Assembly (NCBI GenBank): GCA_046759385.1
Contig: JBHICC010000012.1
Span: 1-64,000, forward strand
DNA: 64,000 bases
Reading direction: 5' to 3'
Source: JBHICC01 sp046759385
GTDB lineage: Bacteria > Pseudomonadota > Gammaproteobacteria > Acidiferrobacterales > SPGG2
Shown here: one piece after another, positions 42,497 to 51,327 of the stretch
Position numbering within the stretch: the stretch's first letter is position 1
Layout of the letters: each line of letters starts with the position of its first letter
Notes under the pieces: model-generated
Told to the model about the DNA's origin: nothing
Database searches by the model: none
What the model saw: only the letters and a program-made list of their open reading frames with translations
Translations under genes and position numbers: made by a program

Positions 42497-44437
42497 CTAG
42501 GATTCGGCGGCTGCAAAAAACTGCCTAACGTCGTCCAGACCGCGCGTCAGCGGCACTGGGGGCAGGCTGGAGAGAAACACGCGGCCATAACCCTTGGTCA
42601 GCAACCTCGGGTCGCAAATCACGAGCAGACCTCTGTCGTTCTCGTCACGAATGAGCCGGCCAGTGCCTTGCCTGAGCGCGATTACGGCATTAGGCAGCTG
42701 GTATTCGATAAAGGGATTGCGGCCTGCTCGTGCCATGGCCTCGGCGCGAGCGCGCAAAATGGGGTCCTCTGGTGACGCGAACGGAAGTTTGTCGATAATC
42801 ACGCACGAGAGTGCCTCCCCCCGAACATCGACACCCTCCCAAAAGCTGCTGGTTCCTAACAGCACCGCGTCGCCGGCATGCCGAAAACGTTCCAACATCT
42901 CGGTCCTTGGGGCATCGCCTTGAACAAGCAATGGGTAGCTGATCTTCGCTCGCAACTGCTCGGCTGCAAGCTTGAGTGCGCGATGACTCGTGAAAAGTAG
43001 AAAACAGCGTCCGCCGCTTGCCTCGATAACGGGCGTGACGACTTGCATGACGCGAGAGGTGTATGTCGGATGATTCGGGTCGGGTAGGCCCTCCGGCACG
43101 TACAGCAACGCTTGGTTCTTGTAATCAAACGGGCTTTCCCATCGACCGGTATCGGCGAGCTCCAGGCCCAGTTGACTCTTATAGTGCTCGAAGCTCTGAT
43201 CAATAGTGAGCGTGGCGGAGGTAAAGATCCACGTTCGGTCTCCTTCCTCTAACCGTTGCCGCAGCGGTGCCGCTACGTCGAGCGCGGTCATGTACAAGCT
43301 AAACCCGCGAGTGGTAGTTTCAAACCAACGTACGTACTCTGGCGCGGACGCCTCACTGATTGTCAGCAGCCGGTCTAATAGATCACTCGCACGTCGAGCA
43401 CAGCTCGCCAACCCCTCGCCTCGCCCAGACACCGCTGCCAGCGCCTCATCCAGGGCGGCCAGGCTTTCTCTAAGATGATTCAAATCTGTCAGCACCGCAC
43501 ACTGGCCCTCCATCGTGCTCCAGACATCGCGCTTGGGTTCAGTGCCTAGCCCGAGCCGAAAATCCGCCGTTGATTTCTCGACAGCGCGGACGCGCTCTTG
43601 CAGCTGCGGTAGGCCACTCTTCTCGCGCGCGTCTTCGGCAACGACGTCCCGGCAAAGACCGGTGAGTTGGTATCCACTCAGGCTAACACCGAAGAATGCG
43701 GTCGCGATTTCAGGCAACTGATGGGCCTCGTCGAAAATGACGGCCTCGACTCCGGGGAGCAGTTGGCCAAACCCCTCTTCCCGTAACACCAAATCGGCGA
43801 AAAACAGATGGTGATTGATGATGACGAGGTCGGCGTCGAGCGCCTCCCGCCGTGCACGATTTACATAGCATTCGTCATAGTAGCGGCACGCGGTACCAAG
43901 ACAGTTGTCTGCCGTTGACGTGACTGACGGCCAGATGTCGGCGGATTCGGATACGTCGGTGATCTCGCCAATGTCGCCCTTACGTGTTCGTCGCGCCCAC
44001 TGCTGAATTGCTTGTAGATACGCCGTTTCACTCGTGTGCGACAGCGACGGCATGCTCACAGCACGCTCGAGACGGTGCAAACATAGATAGTTGGCCCGTC
44101 CTTTCAATAATGCTGCAGTTAGGGGAATCGCCAGCGCGTCACGGATCAAAGGCAAATCGCGCCGATATATCTGGTCCTGCAGAGTCTTGGTGCCACTGGA
44201 TATCAGGACCTTAATGCCAGAGCGCAGCGCTGGCACCAGATAGGCAAAGGTCTTCCCGGTACCCGTCCCCGACTCAGCGATAAAGAAGCCCTTGTCGGCC
44301 AGCACTGCCTCGATCCGTAGCGCCATCTCCTGTTGGCCGGAGCGCGCGACAAAGCCCGGCAGCCTTCGTGCTAGCGGCCCATCCGCACTAAGGATCTCTG
44401 CACTCGTCAGACGATGCGAATCTGCGTATTCGTTCAA
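42497..44437 (-). CDS. yoaA: YoaA/DinG-family ATP-dependent DNA helicase
   Basis: A superfamily 2, XPD-like 5'-3' helicase of about 646 residues, near E. coli YoaA (636). Seen: the Q-like start GPLARRLPGF, Walker A ESGTGTGKT, an iron-sulfur Cys set including NCLGTACRYYDECY, the DEAH box FDEAHQLPE, and C-terminal motifs LLGTSSFWEGVDV and ALRQGTGRLIRDE. E. coli YoaA works with the clamp-loader chi subunit in repair. The start is uncertain: TTG at 44437 leaves a 63-base divergent gap, whereas a GTG at 44539 would run into the divergent SRAP gene. Confidence 0.9.
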   Translation of the reverse strand: MNEYADSHRLTSAEILSADGPLARRLPGFVARSGQQEMALRIEAVLADKGFFIAESGTGTGKTFAYLVPALRSGIKVLISSGTKTLQDQIYRRDLPLIRDALAIPLTAALLKGRANYLCLHRLERAVSMPSLSHTSETAYLQAIQQWARRTRKGDIGEITDVSESADIWPSVTSTADNCLGTACRYYDECYVNRARREALDADLVIINHHLFFADLVLREEGFGQLLPGVEAVIFDEAHQLPEIATAFFGVSLSGYQLTGLCRDVVAEDAREKSGLPQLQERVRAVEKSTADFRLGLGTEPKRDVWSTMEGQCAVLTDLNHLRESLAALDEALAAVSGRGEGLASCARRASDLLDRLLTISEASAPEYVRWFETTTRGFSLYMTALDVAAPLRQRLEEGDRTWIFTSATLTIDQSFEHYKSQLGLELADTGRWESPFDYKNQALLYVPEGLPDPNHPTYTSRVMQVVTPVIEASGGRCFLLFTSHRALKLAAEQLRAKISYPLLVQGDAPRTEMLERFRHAGDAVLLGTSSFWEGVDVRGEALSCVIIDKLPFASPEDPILRARAEAMARAGRNPFIEYQLPNAVIALRQGTGRLIRDENDRGLLVICDPRLLTKGYGRVFLSSLPPVPLTRGLDDVRQFFAAAES

Positions 44438-44500
44438 GCTTTCATGCGTTCTCAGGTCAGACGGCTGGCCTCGGCCAGAGCGAATACGTAGGATAACATC

Positions 44501-45172
44501 ATGTGCGGACGCTTTATGCTCGCCACACCGCGCGAGCACCTTGTTTCACAGTTCCGTCTCCGACACGCGCCCGAACTGGGTCCGCGCTACAACATCGCTC
44601 CCAGCCAACCTGTCGCGATTGTCCGTGAGACGATTCAACACGGTCGTCAGCTGGCTTTGGTCCATTGGGGCCTTATTCCGTATTGGGTAAAAGAGCCAAA
44701 CGATAACGCGAAGATGATTAATGCACGCGCGGAAACGCTGACCGAGCGCCCTTTCTTTCGCTCGGCGTTCGCGCAACGGCGCTGCCTGGTACCGGCCGAT
44801 GGCTTTTACGAATGGAAGAAGGTGACGGGCAAAAAGCAACCGTATTCCATACGCACTAAGAATGAAAAGCCAATCGCGTTCGCGGGACTGTGGGAGCGTT
44901 GGCGAGACCGGTCGCGGGTCATCGAGTCCTGCGCCATCATCACCACAGACGCAAACGAACTAATTCAATCACTGCACGACCGCATGCCAGTCATCCTCGA
45001 CGAACAGGACTACGCCCGCTGGCTTGATTGTTCGCTCGATGATCCGGTGGCACTGCAACCACTGCTCAGGCCCTATGATCCCCATAAACTCGTCGCCTAC
45101 GCGGTCAGTACTCGAGTAAACAGTCCAAAGAATGACGACATCGATTGTATCGCCCCCGTCGAACCTAGTTGA
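44501..45172 (+). CDS. yedK: SRAP (HMCES/YedK) abasic-site DNA-protein crosslink protein
   Basis: Caps abasic sites in single-stranded DNA by a thiazolidine link. The 223 residues begin MCGRFML so the catalytic Cys2 is ready after Met removal; Asn74 in INARAETL, Glu104 in PADGFYEWKK and His159 in SLHDRMPVIL complete the active site. It is divergent from a YoaA-type helicase, consistent with DNA damage handling. I saw no clear LexA box in the 63-base intergenic region, which has only the small palindrome CTGGCCTCGGCCAG (44465-44478). Confidence 0.95.
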   Translation: MCGRFMLATPREHLVSQFRLRHAPELGPRYNIAPSQPVAIVRETIQHGRQLALVHWGLIPYWVKEPNDNAKMINARAETLTERPFFRSAFAQRRCLVPADGFYEWKKVTGKKQPYSIRTKNEKPIAFAGLWERWRDRSRVIESCAIITTDANELIQSLHDRMPVILDEQDYARWLDCSLDDPVALQPLLRPYDPHKLVAYAVSTRVNSPKNDDIDCIAPVEPS

Positions 45173-45174
45173 AT

Positions 45175-45192
45175 AAGGAGGAGCGCGGGTTG
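45175..45192 (+). promoter_or_regulatory. Strong ribosome site pointing to a TTG start
   Basis: AAGGAGGAG at 45175-45183 is followed by TTG at 45190-45192, in frame with the protease-like gene. It is the best ribosome site before that gene. Confidence 0.55.
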
Positions 45193-46299
45193 CGTCTCAC
45201 GCGAACGCGACAAAGATTCGTGTATCATGCTAGGCTTCACCATCCCTCACTTGGGTGCGCGATGCAACTAAGGGGCACTCCCGCTTGGATGGCACGTCAC
45301 CGCGCAAAGCTAGCCGCGCGGCTAGCGGTCATCGCACTTGCGCTTTGCCCCTTAGCGACGATAGCGCAAACGGATAACCCAAAGTTTCGTGAAGTTCTCT
45401 CGGCGGTTGTGCACTTACGTGCTGAAATACCGGCGACGGCGCGAACGGCTGAGGTACTGGGTACTGAACGGGAGGGTTCGGGCGTCGTTATCAGCCCGGA
45501 CGGGCTGATCGTCACGATCGGCTATTTGATCCTCGAGGCCTCGCGCGCCGAAGTTACGCTAGACTCTGGCAAAACGGTCCCCGTTAACATCCTTGCCTAT
45601 GACCACAATACGGGGTTCGGGTTGTTGCGTCCGGTTGAACCGGTCGATGTGAGGCCGATGAAGCTTGGCAGCTCGGCGGCAATCGAGGAATCGGCCCGTG
45701 TCCTGGTGTCGGGTTACGGCGGTGCCGAGGCGACGCGTCCAGCCGTTGTCGTGTCGCGACGTGTTTTCGCCGGTTACTGGGAGTATCTCCTTGACAACGC
45801 GATCTTTACGGCACCACCCTATCCGAATTTCGGCGGCGCTGCATTGATCGGACCTGAAGGGGAGCTACTCGGCATCGGTTCGCTTGTAGTCGGCGACGCG
45901 ATTCCGCTCGAGCTAGGAGTGCGTCAGGTGCCAGGCAACATGTTTGTCCCCATCGACAGACTCAAACCGATCCTCAACGATTTGCTTACCCAGGGGCATT
46001 CGTCGGAGCCTAAGCGACCATGGCTGGGTGTATATACCGAGGAGATTAGAGGCCATCTCTTCGTTACGCGCGTCGCACGCGATGGGCCTGCCTCGCAGGC
46101 CGGCATTGCGGCCAACGACATTATCGTCTCCATAGGCGATGACCGTGTCACATCTATGGCGAACTTCTATCGGGATTTGTGGGCGCGGGGCGACGCGGGG
46201 ATCGAAGTACCGTTGACAGTTCTGCGGGGCGCCAAGTTGCTTGACATCAAGGTCCGCAGTGGCGACCGTTACCAGTGGCTCAGGCTCAACCCGCTCTAA
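45190..46299 (+). CDS. Trypsin-like (S1C) protease homologue with PDZ domain and no catalytic triad
   Basis: A DegP/HtrA-like protein of 369 residues from the TTG: hydrophobic export segment (LAVIALALCPLATIAQ, about 45-60), trypsin-like domain (about 70-250) and a C-terminal PDZ domain (KRPWLGVYTEEIRGHLFVTR). The triad is gone: the His site (TNNHVV in DegP) reads TIGYLI, the Asp site (SDIAL) reads TGFGLL, and the Ser site (GNSGG) reads PNFGG. So it should not cut peptides and may bind or scaffold envelope proteins (inference). ATG starts at 45262 or 45289 would give a more classical signal peptide. It lies 17 bases after the SRAP gene. Confidence 0.82.
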   Translation: MRLTRTRQRFVYHARLHHPSLGCAMQLRGTPAWMARHRAKLAARLAVIALALCPLATIAQTDNPKFREVLSAVVHLRAEIPATARTAEVLGTEREGSGVVISPDGLIVTIGYLILEASRAEVTLDSGKTVPVNILAYDHNTGFGLLRPVEPVDVRPMKLGSSAAIEESARVLVSGYGGAEATRPAVVVSRRVFAGYWEYLLDNAIFTAPPYPNFGGAALIGPEGELLGIGSLVVGDAIPLELGVRQVPGNMFVPIDRLKPILNDLLTQGHSSEPKRPWLGVYTEEIRGHLFVTRVARDGPASQAGIAANDIIVSIGDDRVTSMANFYRDLWARGDAGIEVPLTVLRGAKLLDIKVRSGDRYQWLRLNPL

Positions 46300-46327
46300 A
46301 CCTATTCCGTGCCGGTGTGCAACCGGC

Positions 46328-47929
46328 TCACTTATTGTAGCGCTTGATATCCGCGCCCTCGGCGATCGCGGTACGCTCGTCAACGCTTAGCATCACCGAG
46401 GGGAGTTCGGTCTCGTCCGGAGGAGACCACCCGCATCCGCAACGCGAGGCCGTCGGTGGAAGCGTTGCTGTGCACGCGGGACACTCTATGGGCTTCGGTT
46501 CGGTGTTGTCGGCCGTTGCGGCGCGCTCCGCCGTGCTCAAGCTCAAGGACGGCATATCGCGCGCGCCATCGGGTACGAACCATCCGCATCGACAGCGGCT
46601 CGCCCCTTCTGGCAGCCTAGCGGTACAAAGTGGGCATACCGTTCCGGTTTCGACCTTTTCCAGCTCGCGCGCGGCTTCCACGGCCTTAGCGATCTTCGCG
46701 GCCTGCGCCACGCGGAATGCTGTGCTTGGTGTTTTTCTCTGTTTGGGTACTGTCCTGCTCGCCCGATGCGCTACTGTGCTAGGCTGGCTAGGCGTTGCCG
46801 GCGAAGACGCACGACGGGCAACTGCCCGAGCGCTGCGGTCCCGGGGTTCTCTTGTACTTCTTGCGGCCGCACCTGCTTGCACCGCCTTTGCAGATGTATC
46901 CGTTTCGCCCGTGGCTCTAACGTCGCGACGGCGTCGGCGCGCCCACGGATCCCGAACTTGCTGTCGCCTCGGGACGGCGCCAGCCGTGGCATCGGGCGTT
47001 AGCCGTTGCCGGCGATCCGCATACTCACCCGTCAGGCCACTGTCAACCAATGCGGATCCGCGCGAGGCGCCGACCTTTATGTGGTGCGCCGCCTTCGCTA
47101 CGCCGCGCGCAGTTTTTGCAGCGGCTTTAATCGCTGACTTAGCACCGCTCGCTACCGACTTGGCGATGACACCGCGCCAGCTCCTAGTGACGCGGGAGGT
47201 TCGACGCTTACTCTGGCGTTCGCGGCGGACGGCGGGAGCGGGTAAAAGCGCGGGTGTACTGGATGGGTCACCGCCCGCTCGCTTCACCGCAGGCCTTACT
47301 TGTGCACGAATCGGTGTGCGGGTTGCCTTAGCCGGAGCAGATAGCTTACGGCCTGGCTTGGCTAGTATTGATTTAGCGACGACACGATAGTGCTGACGTG
47401 AATCACGCGGCTTGGGTTTGCTTTGCAACGCAACACCTCCGCGTGTGACACGTTTTCCATTACGTGGCTTCTTAGTGCTTGCAAAAGAGATCTTTTCCTT
47501 ATGCTCAGGATTGTGGCGACGCTCAAAGGCCATTGTGACTTGGGCGACACGCCGCCGCTGCGTCAAGAGTTCGATCTTTGCCGCGTCGGCCTCATCTTTG
47601 GCGCGTAGCGCTGCGATCGAAAGGCGATCGTCGTCGGGTTCGAACGCCGCCGCCTGCGCCGCCGCCCTGGCGGCTTCTTCTGCCTGTGCAACGCGCGCAG
47701 CTAAATACTCTTCGAAGAGTTTCTCCTCTTGCGCAGCGGCGTTGAAGTTAAGACCGATGTCATCACCAGTATCCGAATCGAACAGGTAGCCACAGGTGCA
47801 GCGTACGGTACCGGCGACGTTGATCGCGGTGCATTGAGGACATGCTTTGTCGTAGATGCCCAACCTCAAGGTCTCCGCTTGAGAAGCACGGATACGTAGG
47901 CGGGCTGTGAGGATAGATGGTCGCCCCAT
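46328..47929 (-). CDS. Unrecognised protein with three CX2CX10CXC zinc ribbons and a basic histone-like middle
   Basis: A 533-residue protein I cannot assign. Ribbon 1 has Cys30, 33, 44 and 46; ribbons 2 and 3 have Cys432, 435, 446, 448 and Cys483, 486, 497, 499. The last two are a 51-residue tandem repeat, each ribbon being followed by a segment like PSLSLSTAERAA. Ribbon 1 is followed by an Ala/Glu-rich helix (about 65-100). Residues about 150-420 are rich in Arg, Lys, Ala and Pro, probably disordered, with an AKSAIKAAAKTARGVAKAA histone H1-like patch. DNA or RNA binding is likely but inferred. It is convergent with the protease-like gene. Confidence 0.75.
   Translation of the reverse strand: MGRPSILTARLRIRASQAETLRLGIYDKACPQCTAINVAGTVRCTCGYLFDSDTGDDIGLNFNAAAQEEKLFEEYLAARVAQAEEAARAAAQAAAFEPDDDRLSIAALRAKDEADAAKIELLTQRRRVAQVTMAFERRHNPEHKEKISFASTKKPRNGKRVTRGGVALQSKPKPRDSRQHYRVVAKSILAKPGRKLSAPAKATRTPIRAQVRPAVKRAGGDPSSTPALLPAPAVRRERQSKRRTSRVTRSWRGVIAKSVASGAKSAIKAAAKTARGVAKAAHHIKVGASRGSALVDSGLTGEYADRRQRLTPDATAGAVPRRQQVRDPWARRRRRDVRATGETDTSAKAVQAGAAARSTREPRDRSARAVARRASSPATPSQPSTVAHRASRTVPKQRKTPSTAFRVAQAAKIAKAVEAARELEKVETGTVCPLCTARLPEGASRCRCGWFVPDGARDMPSLSLSTAERAATADNTEPKPIECPACTATLPPTASRCGCGWSPPDETELPSVMLSVDERTAIAEGADIKRYNK
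46331..46636 (-). repeat. Tandem 51-codon duplication encoding ribbons 2 and 3
   Basis: Codons for residues 432-482 and 483-533 align without gaps in all four Cys, the CGW turn and the trailing S-x3-ER motif. The repeat is clear at protein level and less so in DNA, so it is not very recent. Confidence 0.65.
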
Positions 47930-48358
47930 AGGCGACAGATTCGACAGCCGAATTTGGTCTTTGGTTGCGCGCTAGCGGCCCAGGCCGCGTCCCGAAGCGC
48001 GTTATTATCATCCATGAAGGTCCCCTCCATAGGCACCTACTCCTACCAAAATATTGCACAGCGGAGCTGGCGTTCCCCAGTTCCTCCGGATGACCGCCGA
48101 GGATTGTCAGACAAGCGGTTCGCCGACGCAGTGCGCGTCGATGGAGGGGCGCCATGGCGCCTCTTTTCGCTAGAAAAGCCCTCTGTCGGCACGCAAGAGC
48201 GCCGTAAAACGGCCCCGACGTCAACACGGGATTTCGTCTGTACCCCTACAAGTTATTGAAACTGATGGTTTTCTACACCGGCTATTGGTTGGCATGGAAT
48301 GTGCCAAAAGCGCCGTATGTAGCCCCGGTCCGATGACCCCGGGACATGACATAGCACC
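47930..48358. other. Gap of 429 bases without a supported gene
   Basis: An open frame on the plus strand (48014-48259) could encode about 81 residues from an ATG, but there is no ribosome site and no recognisable motif. I saw no tRNA, no intrinsic terminator and no strong promoter. The region separates the ribbon protein gene from its divergent neighbour, so both promoters probably lie here. Confidence 0.4.
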
Positions 48359-49291
48359 ATGACAGTGGACATCGTTACTGATCTGATCGCGCTTTTCACG
48401 GCTATCGCTGTTACCTATACGGCGGCGAGGGTGTGGCTGTTCGCGACTGCGCGTCCGTCGATATCGCCATCCTTATCGCAAAATAATCGGCGAAATGAGG
48501 CATTCCAGATGGCACTCCTAGCTGTCAGCGAAACCACAGATATCGGAGCGAAACTGTCACGGGTGCGAGCCGCGCTTGAGGCAGCGGGTGCCATGCGAAA
48601 GGTTCAGCCCACGAAGCCCGAGGTGCTGGCGCAGATTGACGAACTCGAGGAGATGCACACGGCTCTGTCAAATGAGGCACTGCAACTCGAGATTGGCAGT
48701 CTCATGGCAGTGCTTCGCGCCGATGCCCTGGCCGGCGAAAGTGAAAACAGCGGCCAGAGAATGCTGGATCTACTCACAGAAGCAGAAGACAAGGGCTCAG
48801 CTGATCCACGACTGGTCGCGCACTATGCGACCAGCATACAAGAGTGCTTGAACGCGCTAGAGCACGCGAGCGCTGTGCAGCAGATGTCTGACAACGGTAC
48901 TGATATGGAGCATCTCAGCGAGACTATTGCGGCGCACCTGGATGTGTTGGAGGCAGCGCTTAACGATATTCCCGACGGTGTACGTCTTTATCAATCCGAT
49001 GAAGGATTCAGTACCGAAATTTGCGGGCAGCTCGAGTTTGACATCGTCTTCGAGTTAAACGGTTTTGAAGTTGACCCAGAGGAACTCGATCACGAGTTAG
49101 GTCAATCGGTCCTACAGTCTATTGAAGCGTCCATTAAACGACGTGCGGCCACTACCCGTTGCCCGGAGCACGGGACCGCTGCAAGAATCATTGTTAGCGG
49201 CGACTCGCTCGGTAATCTTTCCTGGGAAACCCCTGGCTGCTGCACCGAGTTACGCGATGCGATCAAAAAAGTACTCGCGCCTCCACGTTAG
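48359..49291 (+). CDS. Unrecognised membrane-anchored protein with helical middle and Cys-rich end
   Basis: A 310-residue protein of unknown family. Residues 5-30 form a hydrophobic anchor (IVTDLIALFTAIAVTYTAARVW). Residues about 50-210 are helical and acidic with a coiled-coil feel (VLAQIDELEEMHTALSNEAL). The C-terminal part looks folded and contains Cys in TRCPEHGTA and PGCCTEL. The coding pattern fits its neighbours. It follows a long gap and is the first of three plus-strand genes ending with cinA. Confidence 0.65.
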   Translation: MTVDIVTDLIALFTAIAVTYTAARVWLFATARPSISPSLSQNNRRNEAFQMALLAVSETTDIGAKLSRVRAALEAAGAMRKVQPTKPEVLAQIDELEEMHTALSNEALQLEIGSLMAVLRADALAGESENSGQRMLDLLTEAEDKGSADPRLVAHYATSIQECLNALEHASAVQQMSDNGTDMEHLSETIAAHLDVLEAALNDIPDGVRLYQSDEGFSTEICGQLEFDIVFELNGFEVDPEELDHELGQSVLQSIEASIKRRAATTRCPEHGTAARIIVSGDSLGNLSWETPGCCTELRDAIKKVLAPPR

Positions 49292-49316
49292 TCTTATTCT
49301 CTAGATGCTCCCGAAA

Positions 49317-49334
49317 ACGCGCTTTTCAGCGCGT
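49317..49334. other. Small hairpin downstream of the unrecognised gene
   Basis: ACGCGCT, loop TTTC, AGCGCGT is a 7-bp perfect stem 26 bases after the stop at 49291. No T-run follows, so termination is doubtful. Confidence 0.3.
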
Positions 49335-49413
49335 CCAGACCGCGGCCATCATTCAACGCCTTTCACCGCCATGCTAGACTGCGTGCGAGAGTATCGCAGT
49401 GACTGCTGACGCT

Positions 49414-49890
49414 ATGAAGGGATTGCGCACGCCGCAGCGTATGGTGCCGGTGCGGGTGCTGGTCGAGGACGGTCACATGTTGGAGGGAGGACTCTATGTA
49501 CCGGCGACAGGAGCCGATGGTGGTCCAGGGCGTTTACTCGACCGACTCAACGATGACACTCAGGCATTCCTTCCCTTGGCGGGTCGCCACGAGACTTTGC
49601 TGAACAAATCGCGGATCGTGACGGTACAACTTGCATCAGGACATGAACGCCCGGAAGGCATCACGGAACAACACGCGCGCGAGCAACGTGTCCGATTCCA
49701 TTTAGCCGGTGGCTATGTGGTAGACGGCTGGGTACGCTATTTTATGCCAGACGAGCACGCGCGACTGCTTGATTACCTGAACGAATGCCCACGGTTCATC
49801 CCCGTGATCGGTGATCAGCGCGTTACCCTGGTCCACCGCCTTTTTGTATCTAGCGTGGAGGAGCTTTCAGGCACATCCAGTGTGAAGTAG
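49414..49890 (+). CDS. Unrecognised small protein with two similar halves
   Basis: A 158-residue protein. The halves share a pattern: VRVLVEDGHMLEGGLYVP, then RLLDRLNDDTQAFLPLAG, then LLNKSRIVTVQL; and VRFHLAGGYVVDGWVRYFMP, RLLDYLNECPRFIPVIG, LVHRLFVSSVEEL. Each half looks like a small beta barrel with the shared element RLLDxLN-x4-FxPxxG. The two-copy build is seen; the function is unknown. A GTG at 49399 is an alternative start. It lies upstream of cinA on the same strand. Confidence 0.7.
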   Translation: MKGLRTPQRMVPVRVLVEDGHMLEGGLYVPATGADGGPGRLLDRLNDDTQAFLPLAGRHETLLNKSRIVTVQLASGHERPEGITEQHAREQRVRFHLAGGYVVDGWVRYFMPDEHARLLDYLNECPRFIPVIGDQRVTLVHRLFVSSVEELSGTSSVK

Positions 49891-50008
49891 ATTCAGCCGG
49901 CTCTGAACAATAGCTTCACCGACCTCACGTACTCGATACGTTGATATCAGACCCAGACAGGGCAAAATACGTCGTCGAGCGCAAGCCGCACCTAAGGACC
50001 TCGTGAAC

Positions 50009-51325
50009 ATGCAACGCAAAGCCGCGATCTTATCCACGGGCGATGAACTCGTGCAGGGCCGCACCGTCGACACAAACGCGTCCTATATCGCCGATCGCTT
50101 GGCTGCAGTCGGAATCGAGGTGCATTCGGTGACGACTGTAGGTGATTATCCAGATCGCATGGAGTGGGCCTGGCGGCGCGCACTTACTAATGCGCCGGTC
50201 GTAATCTCCACCGGTGGCTTAGGCCCAACTGCGGATGATTTGACCACGGAAACAGTTGCTCGCGTTGCTGGCACTGACATTATGCTCGATGAAAAAGAGG
50301 CCAACCGGATTCGTGACTACTTTCGTGGTCACGGGCGCCCTATGCCTGAGAACAATCTTAAGCAAGCCATGTTCCCCGCCGGTGCGCACATCATCGCCAA
50401 CAAGCTCGGCACCGCTGCCGGGTACCGCCTGCCAATCCCGCAGGGTGATCATCGATCCATGGCCATTGTGTTGCCGGGCGTGCCACGAGAAATGAAGGCA
50501 ATGTTGGATAACGAGGTGATCCCGTGGCTCGCCGCGCAGACCGGCGATCACACCGTGTTTCTCGCCCGGACATTTCAAACCTTTGGCATGAGCGAATCGG
50601 CAATGGACGAGGCTTTAGCTGGCGCGATTGATCCGAAGGAAGCACGTCTTTCATTTCGCGCTAGCTTCCCACAGCTCTCCGTGCGTATTTTGGTGCAGGG
50701 CGAGCAAGCCGAGACCCAAGGCAAGCTCGATACCTTATCGCAGACAGTAAGGGAGCGCTTGGGCAGCGCTTTGATCGCCGAGGGTGAGATCACCATGGAG
50801 GAGGTCGTGGGTGACTTGCTGCGTCGATATGGTCGAACGTTGGCAACAGCCGAGTCGTGTAGTGGCGGCTTGCTTGGCAATCGGCTAACAAATGTCCCTG
50901 GCAGCAGTACTTACTACGTCGGCGGTGTAGTGGCCTACAGCAACGCCCTCAAAGAGCGATCGCTTAACGTTGCGCCTACGACGTTGTCTACCCACGGCGC
51001 GGTCAGCGAGGAGGCGGCACGGGAGATGGCCTTGGGGGTGCGTGAGCTGACAGCGGCCGACCTTGGTGTGGCAACAACCGGGATCGCTGGCCCAGACGGC
51101 GGCACGCCGGAGAAACCGGTTGGCACCGTCGCCATCGCATTGGCGGCCGATGAACTGGGACCCAAGAAGGTACGCTCGCGAATCTACCGACTGTGGGGCA
51201 ATCGCGAATGGGTGAAGATATTAAGCTCCCAGGTTGCCCTCGACTGGGTCAGGCGCCATCTTCTCGGATTGGATCCGCTGGAGTCAAACTTCGGCCAGCG
51301 GCGCCAGTCTCGCCAACATCAATAG
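50009..51325 (+). CDS. cinA: CinA-type nicotinamide-nucleotide amidohydrolase
   Basis: A 438-residue two-domain protein. The N-terminal MoCF-like domain (MQRKAAILSTGDELVQGRTV, STGGLGPTADDLTTE) has the COG1058 ADP-ribose pyrophosphatase pattern; the C-terminal PncC domain (TAESCSGGLLGNRLTNVPGS, GIAGPDGGTPEKPVGTV) deamidates NMN in pyridine-nucleotide salvage. I chose the ATG at 50009; a GTG two codons earlier is in frame. The stop lies 2 bases from the convergent acyl-CoA dehydrogenase stop. Confidence 0.95.
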   Translation: MQRKAAILSTGDELVQGRTVDTNASYIADRLAAVGIEVHSVTTVGDYPDRMEWAWRRALTNAPVVISTGGLGPTADDLTTETVARVAGTDIMLDEKEANRIRDYFRGHGRPMPENNLKQAMFPAGAHIIANKLGTAAGYRLPIPQGDHRSMAIVLPGVPREMKAMLDNEVIPWLAAQTGDHTVFLARTFQTFGMSESAMDEALAGAIDPKEARLSFRASFPQLSVRILVQGEQAETQGKLDTLSQTVRERLGSALIAEGEITMEEVVGDLLRRYGRTLATAESCSGGLLGNRLTNVPGSSTYYVGGVVAYSNALKERSLNVAPTTLSTHGAVSEEAAREMALGVRELTAADLGVATTGIAGPDGGTPEKPVGTVAIALAADELGPKKVRSRIYRLWGNREWVKILSSQVALDWVRRHLLGLDPLESNFGQRRQSRQHQ

Positions 51326-51327
51326 GG

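Noticed and set aside
44465..44478. Palindrome CTGGCCTCGGCCAG between yoaA and the SRAP gene as a LexA box
   Set aside because: It does not fit the CTGT-N8-ACAG consensus; too short and GC-rich to support a specific operator.
46344..47390. Plus-strand open frame of 348 codons
   Set aside because: Exactly antisense to the ribbon protein; the regular Cys spacing on the minus strand shows which strand codes.
48014..48259. Plus-strand frame of about 81 codons upstream of the gene at 48359
   Set aside because: No ribosome site, no recognisable pattern, and a similar-length frame on the other strand.
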